DNA of 64,000 nucleotides, from NCBI GenBank assembly GCA_905221605.1, contig CAJNDS010002267.1, positions 145,001-209,000 of the forward strand, given 5' to 3'. The position numbers and the translations under genes were made by a program. Numbering within the stretch: the stretch's first letter is position 1; each line of letters starts with the position of its first letter. Shown here piece by piece: positions 1 through 12,100 of the stretch. Source of the DNA: Symbiodinium natans (lineage: Eukaryota; Sar; Dinophyceae; Suessiales; Symbiodiniaceae). Below the pieces are notes generated by a model. That model worked only from the letters and a program-made list of their open reading frames with translations. It had not been told where the DNA came from and ran no database searches.

Positions 1-100
1 AGTTTAGGGTTCAGGGTGTAGTCCGTGTTTGGGCGTGAGGTTCCATCAGGGCTTTCAGGCTCTCGGATTTCATCGGGTCTGTTTGAAGTTTGAACATTTG

Positions 101-219
101 AGACCCAAGAGTACCCTGAGAATGGAAAGGGTGCTCTTTTTGGTTCAAAGGGGCTTGTCATATACGGGAGTCTCAACCCTCAACAAGGGAATGAGGGCCT
201 ACTCTGGGTCCTCGTTTTT
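101..219. mobile_element. AGACCCAAGAGTAACC element
   Basis: Ends AGACCCAAGAGTACCCTGAG and GGGCCTACTCTGGGTCCT (inverted). Confidence 0.85.
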
Positions 220-499
220 GTTCAGATTATGGGTGTCTTCATTAGGGTTTTGAGGGTGGTTCTTCGGGCCATGGCTTACAAGCTCAGCTCATTGTTCTAG
301 GGGCTAAATGGGCGATCATGGGGAGGGGGGGGCGGGGGGGGGGGGGGGGAATTATAGGGGGGGGGAATTATACGACCCTACACGGAATAAGCCAGGGTTT
401 AGGGGTTCAGGATTAGGGTGCAGGCCCTATTGGGCAAAATAGAAAAAGGGCACTCATTTCTGGGCATCTTAGCTAGAGACCTGAACAAAGCCGGACCAC

Positions 500-785
500 A
501 ACAGGGAGTGATCTCTGGGTTTGTAGGTGCCCATTATCACATGCGAGCACGAGAGCTGTCCTGCCACAGCTGCTTGTCACAGGTCCTTTCAGCACCATTT
601 TGCACCAGCAAGCGTGCAAGTTCAACGGACGTTGTCAAATGCGAAAGTGCGAGCTGTCATGTCTTCGTATTCTGTCAGATCCTTGTCAGCACCAGCTTCC
701 ACCAGGAAGCGTGCAATGTCCAAGTGCCCAGCCGGCCCAGCCCGTCCATGAATCACTGCAGCAATCGTGCAATCTCCCCGTTTTT
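500..785 (-). pseudogene. Decayed ankyrin repeats past the stop
   Basis: In two other minus-strand frames this segment still encodes ankyrin pieces, for example GHLDIARFLVEAGADKDLTE, ELARLLVQNGAE and GRTALVLACDNGHLQT, broken by stops and shifts. The gene once continued at least two to three repeats further. Confidence 0.75.
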
Positions 786-2159
786 TCACGCGCAACCATG
801 AGAGCCGTCCTCGTCTGCACCAGCTTTCGCCAGCAAGCGCGCGATCTCCAAGTGCCCGCTGTCACGTGCAAGCATGAGAGCCGTCCTTCCTGCTGCGTCT
901 GTCAAGTTTTTGTCTGCGCCAGCTTCCACCAGCAAGCGTGCAATCTGAAAGTGCCCGCGGTGGCATGCAAACATGAGAGGTGTCCTGTCTGAATAGTCTG
1001 TCAAGTCCGTGTTTGCACCAGCTTCCACCAGCAAACGTGCTATCTCAAAGTGGCCTTCGCCACATACCCACATGAGAGCCGTAAAGCCAAAATTGTCTGT
1101 CATGTTCTTGTCTGCACCAGCTTCCACCAGTAAGCTTGAAATCTCCAAGTCCTTGTTCTGACATGCAAACATGAGCGCTGTCTTGCCTTCAGCGCCTTTC
1201 AAGTTCTTGTCTGCACCAACTTCCACAAGCAAGCGTGCAGTCTCCAGGTGCCCGTTGTCGCAAGCAAACATGAGAGCTGTGCAGCCTCGTCTATTGGTCA
1301 CTTCCTTGTCGGCACCAGCTTCCACCAGCAAGCGTGCAATCTCCGAGTGCCCCTTCTCACATGTGAGCGCGAGAGCCGTCCTGCCTTCATTGTTTGTCAA
1401 GTCCACATCTGTACCAGCTTCCACCAGCAAGCGTGCAATCTCCAAGTGCCCCCTGTGACATGCAGACATGAGAGCTGTCACGCCTTCATCATATGTCATG
1501 TCCTTGTCTGCACCAGCTTCCACCAGCAAGCGTGCAATCTCCAAGTGGCCTTTGCCACATGCCCACATAAGAGCTGTCCTGCCTTCATCATCTGTCCAGT
1601 CCTTGTCTGCACCAGCTTCCACCAGCAAGCGTGCAATCTCCAAGTGCCCGTTGTGACATGCCAACATGAGAGCTGTCCAGTCGTCGTCGTCTGTCGAATT
1701 CGTGGGTGCACCAGCTTCCAGTAGCAAGCGTGCAATCTCCAAGTGGCCCCCTTGGCATGCGGACATCAGAGCCGTCCGGTCATTGTCTCCACTGAAGTCC
1801 ACTTCAGCACCGGCTTTCACGAGCAAGTGGGCAACCTGCACCAGGCCGTCTGAGGCGGCGTGTATAAGCTCCTTTGCTGCTTTCGCCATTTTGGCAGGCC
1901 TTGCGTCCAATAAGGAAGCCTTTAGCAGCAGAAGCAGCTCCAATGGCTCGTCCAGCGCCATGGCATCCTCCAGCCTAGTGCTACCATGCATGAGCTCCTG
2001 GAGGCACACAGGGAAACCGTGCAGCTGGCGCACGTGGAGCTTCAGGGCAGCGACGTTGCTCAACTCCTCCCTGGCCAAGGAGGCCAGCTCTTCACCGGAG
2101 AGCCCCCAAATGCGGAGCAACGCACCCGACTGCGCACATGCTGCCAGTTCCCTCTTCAT
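786..2159 (-). CDS. Ubiquitin-like/ankyrin-repeat protein
   Basis: 457 codons without introns, unlike its ABC-F neighbour. Residues about 20-80 resemble the partial ubiquitin-like domain found before ankyrin arrays in dinoflagellate proteins. A first, shorter ankyrin repeat covers 97-126, then ten regular 33-residue repeats run 127-456, with the core TALMxACxxGHLEIARLLVEAGADK. Ankyrin stacks bind proteins; no catalytic domain is seen. ATG at 2,157-2,159 follows an AG-rich leader that could take a spliced leader. The stop at 786-788 follows a GSHGCA tail where the next repeat is frameshifted, so this is probably a truncated form. Near-identical repeats imply recent internal duplication or gene conversion. 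Confidence 0.88.
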   Translation of the reverse strand: MKRELAACAQSGALLRIWGLSGEELASLAREELSNVAALKLHVRQLHGFPVCLQELMHGSTRLEDAMALDEPLELLLLLKASLLDARPAKMAKAAKELIHAASDGLVQVAHLLVKAGAEVDFSGDNDRTALMSACQGGHLEIARLLLEAGAPTNSTDDDDWTALMLACHNGHLEIARLLVEAGADKDWTDDEGRTALMWACGKGHLEIARLLVEAGADKDMTYDEGVTALMSACHRGHLEIARLLVEAGTDVDLTNNEGRTALALTCEKGHSEIARLLVEAGADKEVTNRRGCTALMFACDNGHLETARLLVEVGADKNLKGAEGKTALMFACQNKDLEISSLLVEAGADKNMTDNFGFTALMWVCGEGHFEIARLLVEAGANTDLTDYSDRTPLMFACHRGHFQIARLLVEAGADKNLTDAAGRTALMLARDSGHLEIARLLAKAGADEDGSHGCA

Positions 2160-2440
2160 TGTTTCTTCTACTCACTTCTTCCAAGCCCTTCAAAACTGAA
2201 CCCTCGAAGCCTTAGTTCGAAACGCTAAACCTTGTACCCGAAACCTGACAAAACCGTAAACCCCTAACCCCTAAACCCTTGAAGCCCAAATCTGAAACCC
2301 TAAACCCCCAAACCTTGAGCCCTAAACCCTTACCCCCTTACACCCATACACCCTTACCCCTTGCACCATTGCACCCTTACTCCCTTGCACCCTAAACCCT
2401 AAACCCTAACCCTAAACCCTAAACCCTTTGACCCTAAGCC
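2160..2440. other. Gap between ankyrin and ABC-F genes
   Basis: Degenerate CCCTAAA units and CCCTTACACC variants only. Must hold the ankyrin promoter or trans-splice acceptor (AG-rich leader at 2,160-2,195) and the ABC-F 3' end. Confidence 0.6.
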
Positions 2441-2500
2441 GCCCGGAGCGGCGCCTCTTGAGCTGCAGCCGGAACTCAACGGAAACGCCATCTTTGTCTA
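2440..2500 (-). CDS. Possible final ABC-F exon
   Basis: Unique GC-rich segment between telomere-like tracts, the only good candidate downstream of exon 48. One frame reads DKDGVSVEFRLQLKRR, plausible as an ABC-F C-terminal tail but with no AG acceptor in the right phase. Another frame, from GGGGAG, is in phase and ends in TGA after eight codons. Unresolved. Confidence 0.35.
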
Positions 2501-2604
2501 TACTCCCCTTACAAGGAGGGTTTAGGGTTTAGGGTTTAGGGTTTAGGGTTTAGGGTTTAGGGTTTAGGGTTTAGGGTTTAGGGTTCCCTTAACTCTAGTT
2601 CCCA

Positions 2605-2720
2605 TACAAGGAGGGCCCCCCTAGTTATAAGTAGAGTTATAAGGACCCTAAGTTGGGTTACAAGGATCCTAACTTAGGCTATAAGCCCCTTATAGTTAGT
2701 ATAGTAAGGGGGGGGGGGGG
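2605..2720. mobile_element. TACAAGGAGGGG element
   Basis: Left end TACAAGGAGGGCCCCCCTAG, core TAAGTAGAGTTATAAGGACC; right end replaced by poly-G. A left fragment plus TTTAGGG units precedes it (2,507-2,604). Confidence 0.83.
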
Positions 2721-3120
2721 GCCTTTTAGAACCTTAATAAAAATAATGATCTTAATATCCTCTTGGGTTTTATACAAACAAACGAAATGATTCCCAAGGG
2801 GGATATAGTTGTACCCTCCTAGAGATCCCAGCTTGCTGGCGTTTAGGGTTTAGGGCTTAGGGCTTAGGGTTTAGGGTTTAGGGTTTAGGGTTTAGGGTTT
2901 AGGGTTTAAACCCCGAGGTTGAGACTTAAGGGAGAACAGGGTCTAGGGCCTAGGATGCAAGGCCTAAACCCTCAACTCTAAACCCTAAACCCCTAAACCC
3001 CTAAGCCCTAAACCCTAAACCCTAAACCCTAAACCCTAAACCCTAAACCCCAAGTTTTGGGCTCCATGGGGCTTGCCTGTGCAATTTAGGGCTCTGGAAG
3101 CTCTTCAGGTCCCTCCGCGC

Positions 3121-3169
3121 CTGTATGAGGCGCGCGTCGTGGGAGACGAGCATGAAGCCACCCTGGTAC
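3121..3169 (-). CDS. ABC-F exon 48: H-loop of cassette 2
   Basis: 49 nt, [16 protein letters not shown]. Last exon recognised with certainty. Acceptor AAAG|G, GC donor. Confidence 0.96.
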
Positions 3170-6100
3170 CTTTCAGGTTTAGGGCTTCGGGCTTAGGGTT
3201 TAGGCCCTAAACCCCAAACCCTACACCCCTCAACTATCAACCATCCTAAGCCCCAAACCCTAAGCCCTAATTAAGCCCTAAACCATCCTAGGGTAGTTAC
3301 ATGTCCCTCAGTATGGGCCCTCAAAAACGGGGACGCCTTGCAAACGCCTGACATACCGAACAACCCAAGGGCCCATACATCAGAACCCTTTAGTGAGGGT
3401 AAGGGACCACATTAATCGCTAAAGCCTAAACCCCAAACCCTAGCCCTAAACCCTAAACCCTAAACCCCAAACCCTGAACCTCAAACCCTAAACCCCTGGA
3501 ACCCCTAGAGCCCAAGAGATGAAGACGGCCTCCCCCCCCCCCCCCCCCCCCCCCAACCACTCAAACCCTGAACCCTGAACCCTAAACCCTAAACCCTAAA
3601 CCCTAAACCCTAAACCTCAAAAGGGCCTCTTCAAGGCGTCAATGAGCGCCTCGACGCTTTCAATGTCGAGATGGTTGGTCCTGGGTATATGAGGGTTTAA
3701 GGTTTAGGGTTTAGGGTTTAGGGTTCAGGGTTCAGGGTTCAGGGTTCAGGGTTTAGGGTTTAGGGTTTAGGGTTTAGGGTTTAGGGTTTAGGGTTTAGGG
3801 TTTAGGGTTTAGGGTTTAGGGTTTAGGGTTTCGGGCTCAAGGTTAAGGTTGAGGGTTTAAGGTTCAGGGTTCAGGGTTTGAGTGGTTCATGGGGTTTAGG
3901 GGGTTTAGCTTTAGGGGTATGAGGTTTAGGGTTTAGGGTTTAGGATTTATGGACTATAAGGTTTAAGGTTTAGGGTTTAGGGTTTACAGGTTTAGGGATT
4001 AGGGTTTTTGTGGTTCATGGGGTTTAGGGGGTTTAGGTTTGGGGTTTAGGGTTTAGGGTGTATAAGGTTTCGGGTTGTGGGTTTAGGGTGTAGAGGTTTA
4101 GAGGTTTAGAGGTTTAGAGGTTTAGAGGCTTAGAGGCTTAGAGGCTTAGAGGCTTAGAGGTTTAGAGGTTTAGAGGTTTAGGGTATGTGGTTCATGGGGT
4201 TGAGGTTAGGGTTTTTAAGGTTTAGGGTTTCGGGTTTAGGCTTTTAGGCTTTAGAGGTTTAGGGCTTAGGGTTTATGTGGTTCATGTGGTTTAAGGGGTT
4301 TAGGTTAGGGTTTTTATGGTTTAGGGTTTAGGGTTTAGGATGGTTGAGGGTCTAGGGTTCCGGGCTGTGAGGACCTTTAGGATGCTTTGGCTTAAGTTCA
4401 GGGACTGGGGTTTAGGGTTTAGGGTTTAGGGTTTAGGGTGTAGGGCTGAGGCATAGCTCTGCGTGCGCTGCTCCCGTCCCCTTGGCCCGCTGCGGCTCAT
4501 CGAGAAGGAGAATATCTGGCTTCCTCGCAGCTAGAACTTAGTGCTTCTTTAGGGTTTAGGGTTTAGGGTTTAGGGTTTAGGGTTTAGGGTTTGTTTGAGG
4601 CTTACTTGCAGTTCAGCGTCTAAGGGCTTGAGGGTTTACTGGGTTTGAAGGGTTTGAAAGGGTTTAAAGGGTCTTAACGGCTTTAAGGGTTTAAGCTTCA
4701 TCCCAGAACCCTAAATACAAACCCTCAACCCTAAACCTTAGGGTTTTCAGGGCTTTGTGCTCACGGGTTCGAGCCTTCTCGGTCCACGGCGGATTTGGTG
4801 TGCCGGCTTGCGCGCGCGAGAGAGAAAGCACAGGAGCTCGAAGGCTGCGAAGGTTGGGCGCTAGGAGGTTTAGGGTTTAGGGTTTAAGGGTTTAAGGGTT
4901 TAAGGGTTAGGGTTTAGGGTTTAGGGTTTAGGGTTTGGGGGTTTAAGGGTTAGGGTTTATATAGGGTTTAGGGTTCCCCAACCATGCTAGGGAGAACCCT
5001 AAGCCCTGAATCCAGGAGTAAAACGTCAAGCCGCGCTTTGTTTGATTCCTGGAGGCTAAGGGAACCGAGTCCTGCAAGTGATGCTGGCGAAGCATACGCG
5101 CGCCTTGCCCGAGGCGACGCTTGGGAGTAAGGGTTTAGGGTTTAGGGTTTGGGTTTAGGGTTAGGGTTTCGGCTTTAGGGTCTGTAGAGGCGTGTTTTAA
5201 GGGGCCAGGGGTTTATAGGGTCCAGGGGTTTAGGGTTCACGGTCTCGGGGGAGCTAGGAAGGTAGCTACACGGACACTGCAGACTGGGTTCTTCACTTGG
5301 GGCCCCGAAGCCCTAAACCCTAAACCCTAACTCTAAAACTTATATACCTCATAGAGTCCAAGGGTCCATCATTCCAACTCCCCCTGCTACCAAAGGTAGG
5401 GCGACATACGAAAAACCTATAAACTCGATCTATACGAGTAACTTCGGGAGGCCGTTTGGGGTTTTGGGGGCTTAGGGTTTCGGAAAAAAATCTAGCCATG
5501 CCTGTACTTACCTTTTAGGAATCACTGGCGTCTGTTTTTGGGTGCCATTGTTGGGTTTCTGGCTGGATTGTGTCCGGAGGGCTACCCCAAACCCCAACCC
5601 CCCCCCCCCCCCCACCCAGGTTAGGTGGGAGCTAAAAACGGATTTTCTCTTGTTTGCTCTGCCGGTTCGTGTGAGAAAACGCACCTGCAACCCTAAACCC
5701 TAAACCCTAAAGGCCCTAAACCCTAAACCCTAAAACGTAATTGTTTATTTGGCAACCTACAACAATTGAGAGGTTGTGAGATTGAGGTTGGAACGTGGTA
5801 AAGACCGAGTTAGCTGCAAAGACGGCGCCGTAAACCTCTAAGCTTGGGATGTTCCCCCCCCCTATACTAACAGTCCTTACTATGGATTATAGGACCCCGA
5901 ATATAATCCCCATTAAGGACTGCTAGTATAAGGGAGGCCTAAAAACCCTAAACCGACCCTAAACCCGGCACCCTGAAGGCCGGCTAAACCCTAAACCCTA
6001 AACCCTAAACCTAAACCCTAAACCCCAAACCCTAAACGATAAACCCTAAACCCTAAACCCTAAACCCTAAACCCTAAACCCTAAACCCTAAACCCTACAC

Positions 6101-9100
6101 CCTAAACCCTAACCCTAGACCCTAAACCCTAAACCCTAAACCTAAGTCCCGCCTTCTGGCCGCCGGACAGCTTGTCCATGGGCCTCTTGTGGGCCTGGGA
6201 GGGCCTCAGCTGCAGATACCGTGAAGTCCTAGATACCAAGTTAAGGGCTTAGGGCTTAGGGCTTAGGGCTTAGGGCTTAGGGCTTAGGGCTTAGGGCTTA
6301 GGGCTTGGGGTTTAGGGTTTAGGGTTTAGGGTTCCTGAATCCTCATGGCTCTCAAATGAGAATGAAGCAGATCCAGGGCCACGGCAAGCCAAACTGGCCC
6401 AGGCACTTGTGTGCCAACCTTAGCGTGAGGAGAAGGGGGCTTCATGAGGGAAGGTACCTGTGGAAGCTTAGGGAGGCCTAGGGAGTAGTGGGGAGTGTTA
6501 GGGAATCTTGGGTTACATAAGGAGTCGATAAGTCTCTGAATGCCCAGCCCGACAAAGAAGCGACAGAGAGATCTGATGGGTCTGCTTGTGTTGTATTGTC
6601 CTCTCTCTCTCTCTCTCTCTGTCTGTCTCTCTCTCTCTCTCTCTCTGTCTCTGTTCTTTCTGGATGGGCAGAAAGGCGGACGAAGGGGGACGCTGCCTAA
6701 ACCTAGGGGAGAAAAGTGAACCGTACAGCCAGAATCTCAAGAAACCCCAATTAATCCCCAAACCCTAAACCCGAAACCCTAAACCCTAAACCCTATGAAC
6801 CCTAAACCCTAAACCCTAACTCCTGGACATCTTTCTAAAGGGACCCTAAGGGGATACGATCAGTAGTTATTCCGACCACTAGAGTAGAAAGCATCCAAAG
6901 CGACGGGCCCAAATGACGGGGAGAGCTGTCGAGCCCGATTGGAGGGTTTAGGGTTTAGGGTTTAGGGTTTAGGGTTTAGGGTTTAGGGTTTAGGGTTTAG
7001 GGTTTCTGTTGGCCCGTCAATCTAAGGTTTGCTACATAGGCCCTTAATATGGTCCCTCACCCCCTGCATAGGGTTCTGAAGCATGGGATCTGAATTTGCA
7101 AAGGGAAAAAGAGGGGCATGCAAGGGATCCCCCTTTTTTCTGGCCCATACTAAGGGACCATGCAGCTCTTAGACTTAAAGGGCTCATGACTGCGTTTCAT
7201 TTTGGGGCCTAAGCCCTCAACCCTCAACCCTCAACCCTAAACTCTAAACCCTAAACCCTAAACCTTAAACCCTAAACCCTAAACCCTACAAACCCGGCAG
7301 GCGAGAAAGGGCTCCCGATTCTAGGTTGGCGACTCCGGGCTTTCCGTGCCGGCGCCAAAGCGTCGGAGCTCCTCGGAGAATTATTAGGGTTTAGAGTTTA
7401 GGGTTCAGGGCTCAGGGTTTAGGGTTTGGGGTTTGGGGTTTAGGGTTTAGGGTTTAGGGTTCGACGGCTGAGGCTGGTGTTTCGGCGCTTATGAATCTTA
7501 TGAATGGGGGGTACTTCTCTAAATTAGGATTCTTTTGGGGGAGGGCTCCTTTTTAAAGGCGTCGTACTCTATCTCTATCTCTATATATATATATATATAT
7601 ATGTATATATAGCCCCCCCCCCCCTCCCCTGCCCCCGCACCCCCCCACCCCCGCCCACCTCGAACCACCCCTACCCTAGCCCAAGCCACGTCCCTACCCA
7701 CGACGCAAGTAAGGTCTCAGTTCAGGGTTCGTGGGGCCTAAACCCTGAACTCTAAACCCTATAACCAAAGAAACCAAAGAAGCCAAAGAAGCCAACAAAG
7801 AACGAAGAAAACCAAACAAACCACAGAAGCTAAACAAAAAGAAGCCAAAAAAAACCAAACAAACCAAAGACAATCCAAAGAAGCAAAACAAAAACACAAA
7901 GAAACAAAAAACAAAGCACAAAGAAACCAAAAAAAAAAAAAAAGAAAACATGTCGAAACCAAAGAACCCCACCCCCCAGCCTTCAAAAAAACTGGGCAAA
8001 CAACTAAACCTAAACCCCTAAACCCCTAAACCCCTAACCCCTAAACCCCTAAACCCCTAACCCCTAAACCCTAAACCCTAAACCCTAAACCCTAAACCCT
8101 AAACCACGAAGAAGCTCGGACCCGAGCCGAGGAGGTGAGGAAGTCCACTGCGGAGAGGCCCTGGGACACCGGCCGCGCCTTGGACCGACTTCTCTGCGGC
8201 TTGCTGTTTCTTCTTTTTCGTTTTGGGAGGGTTTAGGGTTTAGGGTTTAGGGTTTAGGGTTAGGGGTTTAGGGTTTAGGGTTTAGGGTGGTGGGGTGGCT
8301 TGGGAGGTTTGGGGTTTTGGGTTTGGGGGCTAAGGATTTAGGAATTAGGGTTCCACGGCTTTGAGGGTTTGAGTGCTTGGGGCTGATAAACGGTTTGCCG
8401 TTTACATGGTTTGCAGGTTTGGGGTTTAGGGGTTAAGGGTTAAGGGTTTAGGGTTTAGGGTTTGGGGCCGATGCACTAAACCCTTGCCCGCGACGATGCC
8501 TTGTCCAACGTCCCCTTTCCTCCCTTCCCTCTTCCTTGTTTAGGGCTTAGGGTTTAGGGTTTGCGTAGTTGCTGAGTTTCTTAAGCCCCCACAACGTGTG
8601 CACTTTCAGTTCTATAGGGGATCATCGTATCCCAAAAAGTGTAAAGTGCACTCGTTCAGGTACTAAGTTTAGGGTTGCAGCATTTCTCCATGGACTTAGA
8701 AACTCCCGCCGCACTTCTATACTCACCTTAGAATTTCGAAAAAACAATAACCCTAAACCCTAAACCCTAAACCCTAAACCCTAAACCCTAAACCCTATAA
8801 ACCCTAAACCCTAAACCCTAAACAAAAATAAAAGTGATTCGCGAGGGGGATGTAGACTTGGGCACCCGGCAATCTCATCGAAGTGCTGCGAGTAGCGGCA
8901 CACCGTGAGGCCCCGTGAGTGCACCTGGGTTAGGGTTTAGGGTTTAGGGTTTAGGGTTTAGGGTTTAGGGTTTAGGGCTTAGGGCTTAAGGTTTAGGGTT
9001 TAAGGTTTAGGGTTTAGGTTTAGGGTTTAGGGTTTAGGGTTGAGGGTTGAGGGTTTAGGAAGGCTACTGGCTTGAACTGATATGGGGGTTTCCGAATTTA

Positions 9101-12100
9101 GGGTGTACCTTATTGGGGTCCCTGTTTTCAGTGGATCCTACTATTTGGGGGACTGCAGGAGGGGTCCCTTATTTTAGGAAACCCCCATATTGATCTTAAA
9201 GCCACAGCTTGTAAAAAATCTGAAGGCGTAACCAGAATAAAACCCCTAAACCCTAGACCTTATAAACCCTGATACAAACCCCGGGCCCGGGCCTCATCCG
9301 AAAGGTCTGGCGGTCCCTTGAACACTTCCAACGCCACATTGAAGCCCAAGCCCAAAACCGTGAAAACTGTGAGAACCACCCCTAAACCCTCAAACCCTAA
9401 ACCCTAAAACCCTAAACCCTCAAACAATAAAGGCCCAGAACCCTAAAACCCCAAAACCCTAAACACCCAGAATGCCCCAGTTCCTTAAACCAACTCGGGG
9501 AGCAGATTTCCCACACAGGGGTCCCAAACTTCTATAGGAACCGCCCCCCCCCCCCCCCCAAAAAAAAAAAAAAAGAGAGAGGGGAAACCCTAGATGTGGG
9601 GGCCTGCCACCAAAAAAAAGTTGAAAAAAGGGGAAAGCCTAGATATGGAACCCCCCCCCCCCCAAAAAAAAAAAAAAAACACAAGACAAAAGGAACCAGG
9701 TATGGAACCGCCCCCCCCCCCCCCCCCCCCCCCGAAAGCCGACTCTCGGAACCTTTCAGCCCCGAACCCCCCAAAAGGTCCCTCAAACCCCTTCAGAACC
9801 CGGAGCCTCCCTCCCCTTAGAACCCCGACTTAAGGGGTTTAGGATTTGGGGGTTTAGGGGTTTTGGGGCTTTAGGGGTTTAGGGTTTAGGGTTTAGGGTA
9901 AAGCCCCCTACAAACCCCCTGAAACGCCCTGAGCATCTGAGAGGAAAGCAACTTCCCCATTCACGGGCACGGAGACTTTCCCCACGAGGTTGAGGAGGGT
10001 CGATTTGCCTTCGCTTTGTAGGGAAGGAACCCCGGGCCCCAAGTTTTTTCGGGGTTTGGAGTGTAGGGGTTTGGGGTTTGGGGGGTTAGGGTTTGGGGTT
10101 GATGGGGTTTCTGGTTTAGAAGTTTGGGGTTTAAGGCTTTCTCCAAGGGCTTAGCGGTTCTTTGAAGACTTTAGGAGTTTGAGGAGTCGGTCGCGGCCAC
10201 ATCTCTTTTTGCCAGCTTCGAAAGAACTCTTCGAAGCGAATCTTACGGCATGACCAATCAATAGCTGAGTTCATGTCGTTCTCTTTTCCCCTTGAATCTT
10301 CAGAACCATTAGTAAACGAATGAGCGCCAATACTCAGTCAAAGAGCTACGAACGAAAGAAATGAGCTTACCAGTTGTTCTTTCAAATTGGCTTTCAATAT
10401 GAAAATCCGGTTTTCGAAGTTCATAAGATCTAGGTTCGGGGTTTAAGGTCTAGACAGGGAGCTTAGTTGGGCTTACATCGAGTTTATCGGGTTGTCGTGT
10501 TTTTCCAGGGTTTTCAGGTTGGGGTTTGGGGTCTTAAGGCAATCACCTGCAGCCTCCACCGGCAGTCTGTTGTTGTGTACTTGTCTTTACCAATAACCCT
10601 TGAAACCAAAACCCTAAACCCTACGCCCTAAACGTCCCGAGGCCCAAAATCACCCTGGGGTGCGCGGCAGCTGCGTTGCGTTGACCTGTCGAAGGACGAT
10701 TAGCCTGCTGCTCTGCTCTAACTTGGGATGTTCTCCCTTCATACTAACAGTCCTTCATAGGGATTATAGTCGGGGGGGGTACTAGAATCCCTATGACCCT
10801 ATGAAGGACTGTTAGAAAACGGCGGGGGAACATCCCAAACCGTAGCGGTTCATGGCCTGGTCCCTCTCGTGTTCGGAAGGCCCTTCAGCCAAGTGCAAGT
10901 CACGCCCAGCCCAGCCAAACATGATGAGTCCTCTGAGCATGCACGGCCAGAGAGGACTTACAAGGAGGGGTCCCCCCTAGTTATAAGTAGAGTTCTAAGG
11001 ACCCTAAATTAGGTTCTAAGGATCCTAACTTAAGTTAGAAGTCCCTTTAACTATAGTTAGTGTAGTAAGGGGGCCCCTCCTTGTAGCTTTGGAGGCATCA
11101 CGGTCATGATGCTGCCCACAGACTGCGCCACAGCCAGTCTGCTCGCTGCCTGCTGAAACGATGGGCTGCAGCTGAACAGAAGTTAACCGTTTAGGATCCT
11201 ATAGGTTTTAGGGTTTAGGGGTACAAGCCCGAACAAACTTGTTGGTTCTTAGTAGGGAATGGGGGGAATTAGGCACCTCACATCCCCTACATATGTACCC
11301 GTTGAGAGATTAAATCCGGTCCCTAGCTCATAAACCCTAAACCCTAAACCCTAAACTCCTCCCTGCAACGAAACTGTAAACAAAATGGACTAGAGCGTTG
11401 AGCGCAGACTCCACATGCGCACTATACTGCTCCAACAGAATTATAGGTCAAGGGATTACTTTGTTGACGGATGACTCCTCGAACCCTGAACAATTAGGGT
11501 TTAGGGTTATTTAGGGTTTAGGGTTTAGGGTTGTTTAGGGTTTAGGGTTTAGGGTTTAGGGTTTAGGGTTTAGGGTTTAGGGTTCAGGGTTCAGGGTTCA
11601 GGGTTCAGGGTTCAGGGTTCAGGGTTCAGGGTTCAGGGTTTAGGGTTTAGGGTTTAGGGTTTAGGGTTTAGGGTTTAGGGTTTAGGGTTTAGGGTTTAGG
11701 GTTTAGGGTTTAGGGTTTAGGGTTTAACCCTAAAGATCAACTCCCGGATGCACCTGCTCCGTTGGGGCCCACGACGGCGACGCGCGTCGAAGTCTGGGTT
11801 GGGTTACTTGGGGAAGGCGGAGGTTTTGTTTGGAGCTCTACTATTTGCTTAAGACCTACCATGTGCTGAATTAAGACCTTAGGGTTTAGGGTTTAGGGTT
11901 TAAGGAAGACCCCCTCATATTAGTAGCGGGCTCTTAAGCAAGTAGCAGGAGTTCTGAAGGCAGATGGCAACAGTTTCCGCGGTGCAATACACTCTCGACC
12001 CCAGACCCTTACCCCAAACTTCCACGGACGTGACTATTCTGTCCTCCAAAGTCCTGGTCACCAAATTTCTAAGTCCCTGGTAGTATACGGTGTTCTAAAC

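Noticed and set aside
100-160. Resemblance of element text CTTTTTGGTTCAAAGGGG to the dinoflagellate spliced leader
   Set aside because: Only the TTTTGGxTCAAG core is similar; the motif belongs to the inverted-repeat structure of the element and no leader-length match is seen.
1171-1724. Plus-strand open frames across the ankyrin gene
   Set aside because: Antisense shadows of the ankyrin repeats; the minus frame gives perfect 33-residue periodicity.
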